Counted from the stretch's first letter, positions 9,700-20,752 are shown. The stretch is DNA of 33,013 bases from Hypsibius dujardini (GCA_001579985.1 LRSR01006937.1:1-33013), one strand, 5' to 3'. Translations and numbers: made by a program. Notes: generated by a model from the sequence alone, not told the origin.

Positions 9700-10540
9700 G
9701 TTGACGGGTTCGCCCTACTATGCGAACTTTTCTATAATAACGTCAGGTTCGCAAACAGCCTTCCATCCTGTCTGTTAATCCTTCGGGCAATCTGTACACT
9801 TTAAGACTTGCGATAACCTTGTGGATTGATTGCGTGGAAGACAGGTTTTTTGGATGTACGTGCGGACCGCCAGGACTACCGTAATGTCTGGAAGGCTTTC
9901 CAGTTATTTGAAAAGATGACCTACCACCCCGTCCGAGTACCGCTCATCTGGAAGGTCGTCAGACCGTCCCGAAGCCGTCGTAGAAGACAGTCCTCTCGAA
10001 CACCTGAGCTTTCGAAACATTGAGTCAGTCATCCGGATATCTCATTCTGTTACTCCACCAGCTTTCCGGATGTTGTTCTGACTACAGAATGGTTTGGGTA
10101 AAACTTAAAAAAAGTCTGCCTGAATTCCGGGGTATTCATCTGCCTTCCAATAGGCCTGCCTGCTTATCGGCGACCCCGTCGATATACTGGATAAAACATG
10201 GTGCAATTGGTAGCTTCGCTTACCCGTCCAAACCTTCCGTTAGCCTTTCGGATAATCACTCATTTTTGAGGATGGTCCATCAGCCGTCCGGACATTCGGC
10301 TTCCATTGTCAGCCTTCCGGATAAGCATGCCGGGTTGCCTGCCTTCGGGCCGGTTCGATAGCCGTGTGGATAGGACGCCAGTTTCCGTATGATCCTAAGC
10401 CTTAGGAATGGTCTCTCAATTTGCGAGATGGCTCGCCAGCCGTCCAATCAGATCGCAAGCCATGCGGTTGGTCGATTACCTAGACGCTCCGACAGCCCAA
10501 CTTGGCCTGTCAACTTCCGGATTATCCATCGACCTTCCTC
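9700..10540. repeat. Degenerate array of a short TTCCGGATA-like motif
   Basis: GCCTTCCGGATAA-type words recur in one orientation at irregular spacing of roughly 20-40 bases, for example near 10031, 10065, 10247, 10285, 10314 and 10515. Many weaker relatives occur (CCTTCCATC, CCGTCCGA, CCTTCGGGC). Composition shifts from the AT-rich surroundings to CCG/CGG-rich. It looks like an old, heavily mutated tandem array. A 113-codon plus-strand frame (10020-10361) falls inside it and is best read as a by-product. Confidence 0.5.
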
Positions 10541-12446
10541 AATCCTTTCAAATTTTTAGGCGAGCAGCCACCTTTCCAACGTTGTGTAAAGCAAATGAAC
10601 ACCCAACTCATTTATGCTGTATGTTTCACTATTTTTCCGACATCCCGCAAAAATTACTTATAAGCATCCGAGTGAAGGAGCGAAGAGTCTACTATGTAAT
10701 CCTGGTCTATTGAATGGTCAAGTGTATTTTTATTTGAAAATATATCACGATTTGTTTCGGATTTAAAAAACTACTTTGAGCTGAACACCGCATTTACAAG
10801 AGATGAATTCAAAATTTCTTGTCGCATAGCTAGAGAACAGCGCTAACCTAACAACCCACATAATCATATAATATGTTACAAGCCACACTCTACGATACCC
10901 ATGATCACAAAATATTTTCCAGAAAATTTCCTAATTTGTTGCCGTCCACAACATTTATTTTTCGGAAGCCAATCAAGGACATGCCTTGAATAGGATCCTG
11001 CGTTCCAACAACATGATTATTGTTTGAAGTAAAAGTGCATTTGTAAATGGACGCACCGAGAATAATGGGATTTGATTACCGAACTAAATCTGCCTTGTTT
11101 GTGACACCAATGTACAGCGAGGCGACTGACCACCTGCTATATTGTCTTGGTCACCTAAGTATCACAAAACCACTTGAGGTCACCCGAGCACCAAGTTCTG
11201 AACACAACTTGCTGCGAAGGGGGAAAACTTGGTTCTGACTTGGTAGCTCTGCCCAATTGGCGTTCACTCGATCTAACTATCAGTTTGACTCGCGTGCAAG
11301 TCAAAAGGTTTGGCTCGAGCTGTACCGTCTGAACACACTCTTAGTGTTTTTCGATAAATAATACTTTTAAATCATTTTAGTATTTCTAGTTTTCCCAAGT
11401 TAAAGGTCTAGTAACTAAAGATTTCGGTTTAATTATTTAGATTAAGTGGAAATACTAGTTAGTTCCAGCTTTTTTTTAGTTTATACTTCAAAGTGTATAA
11501 AGTGTTACTAGTAAGAATAATGGTGGTGTTCCTGACCGTTATATGATCATATATAGTGCTGACAAAAAACAGCATGGGTCTAAGCTGAAGCCCATTTGGC
11601 GGGCGACCAGCCAACAAGCGTAAAACAAGCAATTCATTGATAAAACTCTTGAGCAACCTCATATTTGCGCCATTTGTCATTTGAGCGTGAAGATCATTAC
11701 GGTTGGCAAGCACAATTACGCTAACCCAATACAATTAAAATATAGCAGATAACTGAAATAATTCACCAAGATGCAAATACCACAAAACGAGAAAAAAGCA
11801 CAGGAATTAATATTAAAGGCCTTAACTATGCAGTGTACGGAGTTTAATCCATTATTCCACTGCTGTCGGGACAGTGTGAGTGGTCATGAACCTTAACCAT
11901 CCAGCCTAAGGGATTTATTTCGTTATTCCAGTGCTTGCACGGAGGGGTGTGGTTGTCCATCCTGCACAGCCCTACATGTTTGTGCTGTAACGAATAACTA
12001 GAAATTCTTATAGGCCTGTGCTATAATTCGCAAAATCTCTTAAAAACATTTGCGCAGAATGCGCTTGCGTATTGTGTCTTTGACTGCAGTTGAACATCTC
12101 GAGCCGACAGCCGCAGAAGACCGGTTAGCGGAGTATGGATACCATTTACTATGCACGAAGGAAAAAGCATATAATTTAAGCCTAGGAATGACAAAAACTT
12201 ACTTGCCACTTGCTGTAAAATATTTTTTGCCGCAAAGGTGAGGGGTTGCACCGTAGCGAGACATTATTGTGAAATAGATACCTGGTAGTCGACTGTTAGG
12301 TCTACCAAACGGAAGTTGGGTAGTTAATAAGTTTATTACACTGAATGTAGTGATAGGTAGAGAAGTAAACTGGAAGATAGGAAAGGGAAAGTACAACCAC
12401 CTCTCAAACTAATAAAACATGTGATTAAATAGTAAAGTGTTAACTA
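10541..12446. other. Intergenic, no confident gene
   Basis: Several short open frames on both strands but no consistent exon chain. The one segment worth noting is the cyclase-like minus-strand frame at 11459-11734, listed separately. Confidence 0.35.
11459..11734 (-). pseudogene. Possible guanylyl cyclase relic (linker and start of catalytic domain)
   Basis: In a 91-residue minus-strand frame, LLKSFINELLVLRLLAG has the spacing of the receptor guanylyl cyclase signature LLxxMLPxxVAxxLxxG: Gly is 15 residues after LL in both. VSTIYDHITVRNTTI then roughly tracks VTIYFSDIVGFTTI, and LYTL follows. The metal-binding SDIVGFT motif itself is not preserved and the spacer is about five residues longer. 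It lies downstream of the receptor gene on the same strand, past the second transposon copy. It could be a decayed 3' exon of that receptor or a coincidence. Confidence 0.25.
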
Positions 12447-13258
12447 CAGAAGGGTTATCCAGCCAAGTTGAGCCGATTTTATAGCTGTCATTCTTTGATT
12501 GATTCACTGTGATTTTGATTGATCCACACATTGTTTTGTTTCCGCGAATTTCTTTACATTCAAACGCCATCCGTTGTGTGTTCCCTTGATGTATTTTCTT
12601 TTCAAGCCTTTATTACCAAACATATGCTTCCTGAGCACTAGAAAGTGATTTTTGCTGTTTTATTCCAACATTATCAGCATGAGGTCGAGCATGGACCTGC
12701 CGCTCCTCGAAAAAAGAGCTCTGCAGAAGTGCTGTTGCGCCTTGTGGTTCGTTCTGATAGTTCCTGATGCGACAACCTTTATTTCTTTCTTTTTACGTAT
12801 ACCGGACTTGGTCTTCTTGTATCCGTGAAAGAGTGGTGTACCTAAATTGCATTCGTAGGTGAACTACTTGCTTTTCAGTCCACATGCATTAAAGATGGCG
12901 GCCTCGTTGTTTTTGACTTCCACCCCGTAATAATACCAGCATATTTTTTTCACTAACCACAAAATTTATTCGTTATCACAAAGCTATTTGCCATTAGTCG
13001 AAAAATTTTGAAGTCAAACGGGGGGTATCTTGGTTCTACTAAAAAATGGTCCGTTTTGATTTTCTGAAAACATGCCCACCGTGATCTCAAAATCAATTAC
13101 TTTTTTATTCCCCATCACGGATAAACAACTTCTGCATTTAAAGAATGTCTTATCAATGGTTTTATCGATCTCAGGTTGCGGATGACTGCTGCAATTTCAG
13201 CTGAACGCACGATTTCTAAAAACTCGTACCGGCTCAACTTGGCTGGATAACCCTTCTG
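12447..13258 (-). mobile_element. 812-bp TA-flanked transposon (copy 2, inverted relative to copy 1)
   Basis: It has the same length, 29-bp terminal repeats and interior as 8293-9104, in reverse orientation, flanked by TA at 12445-12446 and 13259-13260. I saw no differences on reading the two copies through, which implies recent transposition or gene conversion. The pair is separated by 3.3 kb. Confidence 0.85.
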
Positions 13259-13260
13259 TA

Positions 13261-13838
13261 TAGTCAGGATAAAGAATAGTTCCTGATCTAACGTACTAGT
13301 TTCTGCCGACATCACGGAACTATATATGTGATAATGGCTGAGTAACTACATTATAGAATGTGAGGGTAGATAGGAATGGGTTAACTAGGTAGATAGACTA
13401 TACTATTAGCAAGTGTTGGGTACCTGTTGGGTACCACTCAACACCACATCCAGCATTAATGTCAACATACTGGATAATTTTTCTGAGCATTATCAGTGCC
13501 ACAAGAAAAAACGAGAGTATATACGATTGGAATAGTGTTACAGCTGGATATTTATATTTTTGTCTGTATTTTTGTCTATCTGAAATTAAAGTTGAGAGTA
13601 TTTGGTCTTGAAATTTATCAAACGTTTATCCTGTAAAAATCTGTGATTGGGATCAAAAGTTACTCCAAGTTATTGAAGTGCAAGTCCTGATATTTTAAGA
13701 GGCACGTGGTTTTTTGTCAACCGAGGCGTTTCGTTTAATGCATTGACGTAATTACAAAAATCAGTACTAACCGACACTGTGACGCCTCTATCGTCAGAAT
13801 ATGAGGACTTGCACTGTAAACAAAACTCTCAAACCGAT
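13261..13838. other. Spacer between transposon copy 2 and the receptor gene
   Basis: AT-rich, with no coding pattern on either strand. A short tandem GTTGGGTACC doublet lies near 13415-13436. Confidence 0.4.
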
Positions 13839-13844
13839 TTTATT
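13839..13844 (-). terminator. AATAAA poly(A) signal of the receptor gene
   Basis: The minus strand reads AATAAA 16 bases after the modelled stop codon (13862-13860). This supports the transcript ending here, without further kinase or cyclase exons. Confidence 0.45.
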
Positions 13845-13859
13845 GTCGGGGCATCGATA

Positions 13860-16800
13860 CTAGGAGACCGTCCCGAACAGCAATGAAAATTGGGTGCTGT
13901 TACAGAACCCGACGAAAGCTGGAGAATCATAAAAAAGGTAGCCCGATTCGATGAGAAAAAGAGTAAGCAAACGTGATTAAAGAAACAAGGCATCACGAAA
14001 ACATATAGCAGTGTAGAAGTTCAAGTAAACGAGATGCTATAAATTGCGGGTGGACTGCCAAACATACTATGGAAAATGAGCTGCTGCCACGGCTGATAAT
14101 GATGTGTCGGCCGGTAGACGATCTCGAATGAAGGCTCTGAGATCGTCAAGTGATACACATTCGAATTAAAGGTGCAAAGTGCTGAAAATATTAGAGTCGA
14201 CTAGTACTTACCAAAGTGCATTATTAGCACGAATTTGTTAAAGACCAAAGTAATGAAATGGTGTGAACATTATTGGTGGTACGTAAGGACGACGAAAGAA
14301 CTTTCTAAAATATCAGGGAACCATAGGTGGTGCAGTCGAGCTAATCATGTTCTGTGTAGTTATGTAGCCATGCAGCGTGTTAATGCACAAATGTCGTAAC
14401 CACAACTATAACTTCGATTTTGAGAAACTTCAATAACCAAACGGTTATGTGCAGAAGCCAAAGCAAACTGTTTTCGCGACTGGTCTTTAGACCATTTCTA
14501 ATTCAATTAATGGGCAGATCCACTTCGTAAACTCTTTTTAAATAATATTAAGTATAACATTTCCGTATATGGTGCCTTGAAGCCCAGCGAGACAGCGACA
14601 TAACAGAGTTATACAACAAACTGCGGGATCTCCCTCGTTTCATACCCGTGTCCAGCGCCGTATCGTCAAGCTTCCACCAGTCTGATCCGAATATGAAGCG
14701 AGACCTGATATAAATCGGGTTAAATTGCGAATTTCATTTTAACCCTACACTTGAATTAGAGTTTACTTGCGAAGCTCAAGCTACCTGTGAATTTTGCGTA
14801 GACTGCCTAATATCCCAGCAAGTGTCACCAAAACGACTGCACAGCCTCCAACCACTTCCACGCTAAAGAGTTGATCTAGAAATTTAAGTGATACGCTCAC
14901 AAAATAAAACAATTTCATATCCCTGATGGATAACGGCGATGAACGATTAATTGAAGCTGTGACTCGGCGTGCGTAAACGATATTTTCATTGGGAATTGTT
15001 TAGCTTCAGGTCTGACTTATGTCCGAGATTGTCAAACACATTACCGGAATGGCAAGCAGCTCCATCGAGTCCGCACAATGGTAAGTCCGGAGGGAGGAAC
15101 TGCCTTCCGTGCCAAATAGGCCGTGAATGCATTCTTGCCCAGGAATAGGTTTCGAAGACCCCCGTTTCAATTCCCCTGAGGAATCCCTGTAATACCAAAG
15201 CTGTAATTGGTGGTGGTCATCATCATTTTTCAGATGAATAGCATTGCCGATGTCCTGTTCCACCTTTAGAAACTGTTCTTCCACGTCGAATGACCCCAGT
15301 TGAACGGTGTGCAAGATAATACCGAAACTGCCCATTCTCCATATGCCGCCGACTCCCAGATGCGGGTAGGTTCGATTCAGAATTGAATTGGCCAACAATT
15401 GTCCGTTATCTCCGGCGGGAAGTTCACCGTGCCTCTCCACGGCTTCCATCACTGCCTGAAATCCATTTATGGTTATCCAAATATTAATCGAGTGCCATTA
15501 CTATTCTGCCCTATTTAATTTTTAAAGGCCGCCTCGATCCCCGCTTTGGAGCTCAGACTTTTTCTCCAGCAACTTTATCTAGCCCATATGTAACGTAGAG
15601 GGACCAATACGGTAGTGAAATCCAGAAAACATACTTAATAGCACTATGAAAACGATGCTCTTCTTTTTAAATAGGTACAGTGTTGTGTGATTTAGTGCAC
15701 TTGATGCTCAGTTCAATCATGTGCGGCTGCTACGCAGTAGGGTGTCGATCATCAACGGAACCTTTTAGCTCACGATGACTTTGTGCGAAAGAATGAAGCG
15801 AAGGAGATGCAGCAAATCATTTTAACTAGATGTCCTGCCTTTTTTTAGATTACGAAGAGTTTTCTGACCTACTGATCCCTCAGCTCACAATCTATACAAA
15901 CAGCTCCAGACAAAACCAAAACTGTCCATCATATGGAAGTGAGCGAGTTTTACATCGGAGTTTTTCTCTTCGCAGTCTTCCTGATACCTTACCGCAAAAC
16001 AACAGCTCACTCTCCGACTGCTTCCAAGAGCAAAGATGTGCGCTTGCAATTCAGACTAGCAAGGAAAGATCACAGATCGACGGATGACAAAAAAATTGCT
16101 CATGGGCAGTTGGCGACAGCACTCAGCCAAGTTTGGAAGCATAGACATTTTATTCTCACAACACCTGACAACCTTTTTCCGGATGGCTTACTTGAATTAG
16201 CAGTACAGCGTATCCCGAACCTTTGATGTAATTTGATTTTTTGTTTGGTTTTGATATAGTTTGTATTTGTTTTTATTTACAATAATTCCAAAAATGATAT
16301 TTATCTACGTATAAATCTATCTCTGCCGCATGCGGTACGTCTCAATCTATTGTGGAGTATATTTATAGTAAAATACAAATGTATCAAAGTCAGTCGCTAA
16401 CATTCTGAAAAGTACCAGCAAATGTCGGTGACCGGAGGCCGCCGTTACGCTTGTAGATTGAGATGATTATCTTTGCATTTTTTGCCCTCTCCCTAGACCC
16501 ATAATGAGTCAAATTAATCGTTTAGAGACTGCCAGATGACAAATTTTACTTACTATGCCGGCTATTTCCGTTGCTGCATGAGATGCAGTCAAAGCGGTGA
16601 CCCTCTGACAAAGGAAATATAAAGCATGAATCGCTTTGAATATTCTAGAAACTGAATAATCCTGGTACGAGTAGTGGTTGCATATGATCTTACCAGGTCA
16701 CTATCTAATGCCGTTTTATTGAACATGCTTTGATATCTGACTGCCCATTCCTGCACGAGACTGAGGAATGACGGCAACCCGTACAGCTCCTCATCCATTA

Positions 16801-18784
16801 TCGACAACAACAACACCGACCGATAAGCCATTTTCACTTTCTATTCAAACAAGAACATCTATTAACAATTTTGTACCTCCTTGCAATCTTTGTTGCAATA
16901 TATCCTGCCAAGGATGAGTTACCTCGTCGTCTTCATCGTGTTGCTGCCACGTGAAGAGTCCAAAATGTGCAATGTTTAGTTGGCATATGGCCAGGTAAAC
17001 CTAAAATGATGCAAAGCTGTATAGACTCAGGCTTTCACTTTTTTGTTCAATACTGCCCGCAAAATGCATTAATTTGTTTATTAGTTGGAAATTGTCAAAA
17101 AAAGTATGCTTTGTAAGCGAGACAGGAGCTATACAGTGGTGGCCATTTGTTTCCTCGCGGCCTCTGTTCATACACGTACATAGTCTCCGTGAGTCATTTT
17201 AAACTCGACAGCTGCGACCTAAAAATGCAAACATTACTTTATAACAAAAGTGGTTGCGAATATATTCCTTTTCAGCCTTTGTTAATACTTGCTTTTGTTT
17301 CTTGGTACTTGTTTTTGTTTGCTTTTTGCGAAACTTTTCGTATGTGTAAAAATAACCCCCCCCCCTCAAAGCGTGGAGGTTGATCCTGAAACCAATCGAT
17401 ACTCGGAATAACTAACTCACTTACCAAAAGGTTTCGCAACCCCGGCGGCTCTCCGAAATACAAGAAAACTTAAGAGAAGATAAAAGTAAGAATGAATTAG
17501 GTTATTCGGTAGATAACACAGTGGTTCATATCACTGCAACTTATGTTTTTTACCGCAGGCTCAGAGAATATCGGCAGGTACCTCGACTTTTCCGTTTGAA
17601 TTCCATAAGAATTCTACTAATTGATGACCCAGCCGAGAAGGGTGCAGTGGTGGCGGTAAATGTTACTCCACAATCGACCAATTTGGCAGTAATTTGACTT
17701 AAGGAAAACTGGTGGTATGACGCTTTAGGCTGACTGTCTAGTCCAATAAAGACCGTCGTCCAATTGAGGGCGTTCAGAAGGCTGCAGACAACAGCTCCGG
17801 ACTGAGCGTACGGTGTTGTAGACAGATAGGTTGGGCAGCGCTGCCGATCTCGCATGAGCCGGTTCGAGCCTCCACTAAAAGAACAAAGGAAGAGACAATG
17901 AGCGCAGTTCACATATGTCCACTAAAACTAAGTTAAAATATTTGCGCAAAAGAAAATAAACTAGAAATCCTTGATAGGACTTTGTAAAATTAGTAGGTAA
18001 GTGGTTGGGGAGGTGGCAGTTCTTTCTCTAAGCCCCAATTAAAAAAGTTCCTATGGGTGCCGGCGCTCGACGATCAAAGAGACTGAGCGAAACAGCCCCC
18101 CTCACAATAGACTAGGATATTCGACTCGCGCCGGCGTTCACTGATGTCTTACTGTAATAGTGTTTTTATGTCAAGCCACCCTGAACTTGATTAACTGCTT
18201 TCCTCAACGTACATACCGCAAACTTTTTTGTCATAATAATACCTAGTAATCAGCAAAACGTCGTAATTTCCAAGAAGATCGCTCATTGGCAAAGCTTCAA
18301 GGCAAGCTGTAAACGGACAGAGTAGAGTAAATACAAGCCATAAACTAAACGCAAACAATATTGCAGAGAATGCCTTTTATTCCACAACATCGAAAAGAAT
18401 ATATTCTTAAGTGATATTGCACGCACCAAGACCGACGACAATGTGAACCCAATTGGGATTCCGTCTGTGGTAGTACCACTGAGCCAGGATGACGTTAATG
18501 TCGCCTGGCGTTGCATTTTGTTCGTCAAGTAGAGTCCATGTCCAGTGGTGTTTAGGGTAGAGACCCCGCAAACGTTTGACGGCAGTGGCTACAGCTGTTT
18601 GTTGGAAGGTCGTGCCGGGCGGGAAACAACCGAAGAAACCAGTCAATATAAACTCAATGTGCAAGGTGGGCTTCACGGTCCCAATTGCAGTTAGTGTCGG
18701 GACTTGAGTGATAGTGCTAGTTGTAGCTTTACCCAATAGAGACCACAGCCATAAAAGCGTATAACAAACAGGATTTGGAAGCAT
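13860..18784 (-). CDS. Natriuretic-peptide-receptor-like single-pass receptor (13 exons, 587 aa model)
   Basis: Exons: 18784-18427, 18306-18213, 17874-17582, 17468-17425, 17000-16877, 16836-16694, 16604-16554, 15455-15264, 15186-15045, 14875-14785, 14704-14646, 14181-14068, 13918-13860. They sum to 1764 bases (588 codons) with matching phases. A signal peptide (about 1-20) is followed by an ANF-receptor (periplasmic-binding-type) ectodomain. Family marks include HIVVGL, VFLYFGEPPGLRNLL (aligned with RVIVLC…IRRLL), SVLLLSIM, SHAATEIA, and membrane-proximal WHGRQFLPPDLPLCGLDG, which matches the receptor guanylyl cyclase WxxxxPPDxPxCGxD. Exon 10 encodes a transmembrane helix (about 484-505, EVVGGCAVVLVTLAGILG) followed by SLRK. 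The cytoplasmic part starts FGSDWWKLDD; its last exon (FVGFCNSTQFSLLFG) faintly recalls the kinase-homology region. Exons 1-10 are firm and 11-13 tentative. Exon 2/3 could instead join at 18217/17869. Ligand unknown. Confidence 0.8.
15456..16553. other. Large intron (exon 7 to 8) of the receptor
   Basis: 1098 bases between GTAAGT and TTTCAG splice sites. Overlapping plus-strand frames at 15830-16226 are open for up to 97 codons but resemble nothing known. A copy of a diverged 39-base repeat lies at 16416-16454. Confidence 0.5.
16416..16454 (+). repeat. 39-base diverged repeat, copy 1
   Basis: Matches 20052-20090 at 31 of 39 positions without gaps. All eight differences are transitions. The shared core is CCGCCGTTAC(G/A)CTTGT. 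Confidence 0.5.
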
Positions 18785-20051
18785 TGTGTTGTGCTCATTA
18801 CAATTTTGAATGAACTGTTACCAAAAAGTCCCACACAACGGAGATCTCAATATTTGATTCTAATTATGGCATGTTAACAATTTGGCCAGTCATGGAATGG
18901 GAATGATTCCAAAAAACGCAACAGTCATTCATTGAAATGATTAAGGTCGCCCCTCCTTTGAACGTATGTATATGGTAAAGTAATTTTTTATGGACACGTA
19001 TGACATGCATGAGTGATTTGTGCTACAGCAGAAAATGCGAGATTGGTTGAGTCGTTGCCGCAAAGAAGCCATAAAATATAAATTTGCATTAAGTGTTTGT
19101 CAGTTGCATGTTATGAATCTTGTAAAATGAAGCCAACGTGAAGTGCATGTGCATCCATCCAGCGGTAAAAAGTCAATCACATGAGCGACAATTTGTCTAA
19201 TATTAAATTGATCAGAACATTTACTGCCAGGGCAAGGGTTAAAATCGGCCATTTACATATACAGTAGCACCAAGGTTGATAAAAGGTACAGAACCAAATC
19301 TTCCCAGTAATAGTAATCATTAGAATAGCTGGGGTTTACATTCCTTGTCGAACTGTTACCATTGGGCTCAACTCTGCCCTAGAATGCGGCGTCGCAAAGA
19401 ACTACTGTTTTGACGAAGAATCGCTCGGAAAATAGATCGGCTCGGCAACAATCAGGAACATCTCATAGGATCCCGGAGTTTGTAATTTATCGGGTTCAGC
19501 AATCATCATTTTAGGTTTGCGCTAATCAAACTGATCGAAAGGAAATTTGGAGAAATTTCGTCCGTGAACCACTCACGAAAATAACTTTTATTATGCCAAG
19601 CGATAGACAAAAGTTTTTGAAAAAGTGCACAAACAAGGGAACATCAATAAAAGTAATCCATAATTTTTAAACCGATACAAGGAGAACGCAACTTATTGGG
19701 CGCCCAATTGATGCGCAGCATGCAATAATTCAGTCATTTTTTACACGTATGCAAATGTGTTGACGATTGGCCTCTTTCCACTAGTCACTTGCACACTGAT
19801 TAAGCCAAAAAAATTTGCCCCGACCTAGAATAAATGCCCCTGCTAATTTCTTAATCGGCTTGAATTTTTTAGTTCATCGTTAAGTTTTAGAAAATGGACG
19901 CTCAATAATTTCGGAATAATGGCTCAGATATAATAATTCTTCGTAGTGGAACATTTATTTATGCTTGACGCTGATCAAGCAAGTACATAATTAAAATATG
20001 TAATACTTAGTATGTAAACAAGCTAAAATTTGCTAGTTAATACTTTCGGTT
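18785..20051. other. Receptor upstream region, no gene seen
   Basis: AT-rich, without convincing coding frames. It should hold the promoter of the minus-strand receptor, whose ATG is at 18784. No TATA box or other element stands out enough to call. Confidence 0.4.
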
Positions 20052-20090
20052 CAGCAAGCGTCGGCGGCCGAAAACCGCCGTTACACTTGT
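20052..20090 (+). repeat. 39-base diverged repeat, copy 2
   Basis: Same orientation as the copy at 16416-16454, and about 130 bases upstream of the small gene at 20219. The flanks are not alignable beyond a few words. Confidence 0.5.
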
Positions 20091-20218
20091 TGAAAACTGA
20101 AGTTGAAATCCAATGTTTTCAGATGTATTAGTCTCTTACAATATCAACTAATGAATTTTTTCACCCTACAAACTCGCCCCGTGGAAGAATTAGACCTTCA
20201 CAGAAAGGCTCGCCCACC

Positions 20219-20516
20219 ATGGCACCAAATATCCGCGCGAGGACTCGTCCTGTCGTCCCTACTGGTCTGCCGCAGCAAAAAGGCAGTAATAATTTTACCT
20301 TGCAACAGGCACCACATGCAGACAGATATGAACGCAAACCTAAACGTAACTAAACATTAGATTTTCGTTGCTACTTCAGGCATCATGAAAGACCTTGCTA
20401 ATAAATTCACTGGGAAGACAGGAGTCAACACTATGAAAGCCATGACCAAGAACGCTGTCGTCATAGAGGCGGAGCTGCCGGCGGGGTGGCATTCGCGATC
20501 GCAGGGCGCTACCTAA
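20219..20516 (+). CDS. Small basic protein of unknown function (two exons, 87 aa)
   Basis: The exons are 20219-20345 and 20380-20516, joined in phase 1 over a 34-base intron (GTAACT…CTTCAG). Both parts are in frame across the join. The ATG sits in a textbook context (CCCACCATGG). The protein is basic and Pro/Gln/Arg-rich at the start (ARTRPVVPTGLPQQKG), then IMKDLANKFTGKTGVNTM, ending ELPAGWHSRSQGAT. GC content is higher than in the flanks, and an AATAAA lies 48 bases after the stop. The frame is open upstream of the ATG to about 20127, so more N-terminal sequence or an earlier exon is possible. No signal peptide, membrane segment or known domain is recognised. If the tiny intron is not real, exon 2 alone would give 43 residues from the ATG at 20385. 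Confidence 0.5.
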
Positions 20517-20564
20517 CTGTACCCGATAATTTACGAGAGATTTTACTCGTGCCGTGACGTGCGA

Positions 20565-20570
20565 AATAAA
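20565..20570 (+). terminator. AATAAA poly(A) signal
   Basis: Canonical hexamer 48 bases after the stop of the small gene at 20219-20516. Confidence 0.5.
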
Positions 20571-20732
20571 AATTTTTTAGATATGTGTGGCTTTCTATAG
20601 CGCCTAAGCAAAATTGCACTAGAAGAACATTTTTACTCTCCAGGGTAAAAAAGTGAAAAATAAGAGATACATTTTCGCGAGTAAATTTATACTCTCATCT
20701 ACCCCCTCCCCCCCCCAATGTATCTCCCGATT

Positions 20733-20752
20733 TACTTTCGGTACCGAAAGTA
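20733..20752. repeat. Perfect 20-bp palindrome
   Basis: TACTTTCGGTACCGAAAGTA is self-complementary over all 20 bases. It follows a poly-C tract (20702-20716) in the AT-rich spacer. It could be a dimeric protein-binding site or a transposon end; nothing nearby decides. Confidence 0.85.

Noticed and set aside
10020-10361. 113-codon plus-strand frame
   Set aside because: It lies inside the degenerate TTCCGGATA array and its Pro/Ser/Leu pattern follows the repeat.
12021-12251. Minus-strand frame as a possible kinase-homology exon of the receptor
   Set aside because: A few residues can be forced onto the kinase pattern, but no key motif is present and the splice sites do not support it.
15006-15262. 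Continuation of the receptor exon as an unspliced frame (contains QLWYYRDSSGEL)
   Set aside because: It loosely imitates the family, but the shifted frame reached through a good 77-base intron carries the exact PPDxPxCGxD signature and leads in phase to the transmembrane exon.
18283-18528. 81-codon minus-strand frame over receptor exons 1-2
   Set aside because: A shadow frame; the signal peptide, ligand-binding motifs and splice phases support the other frame.
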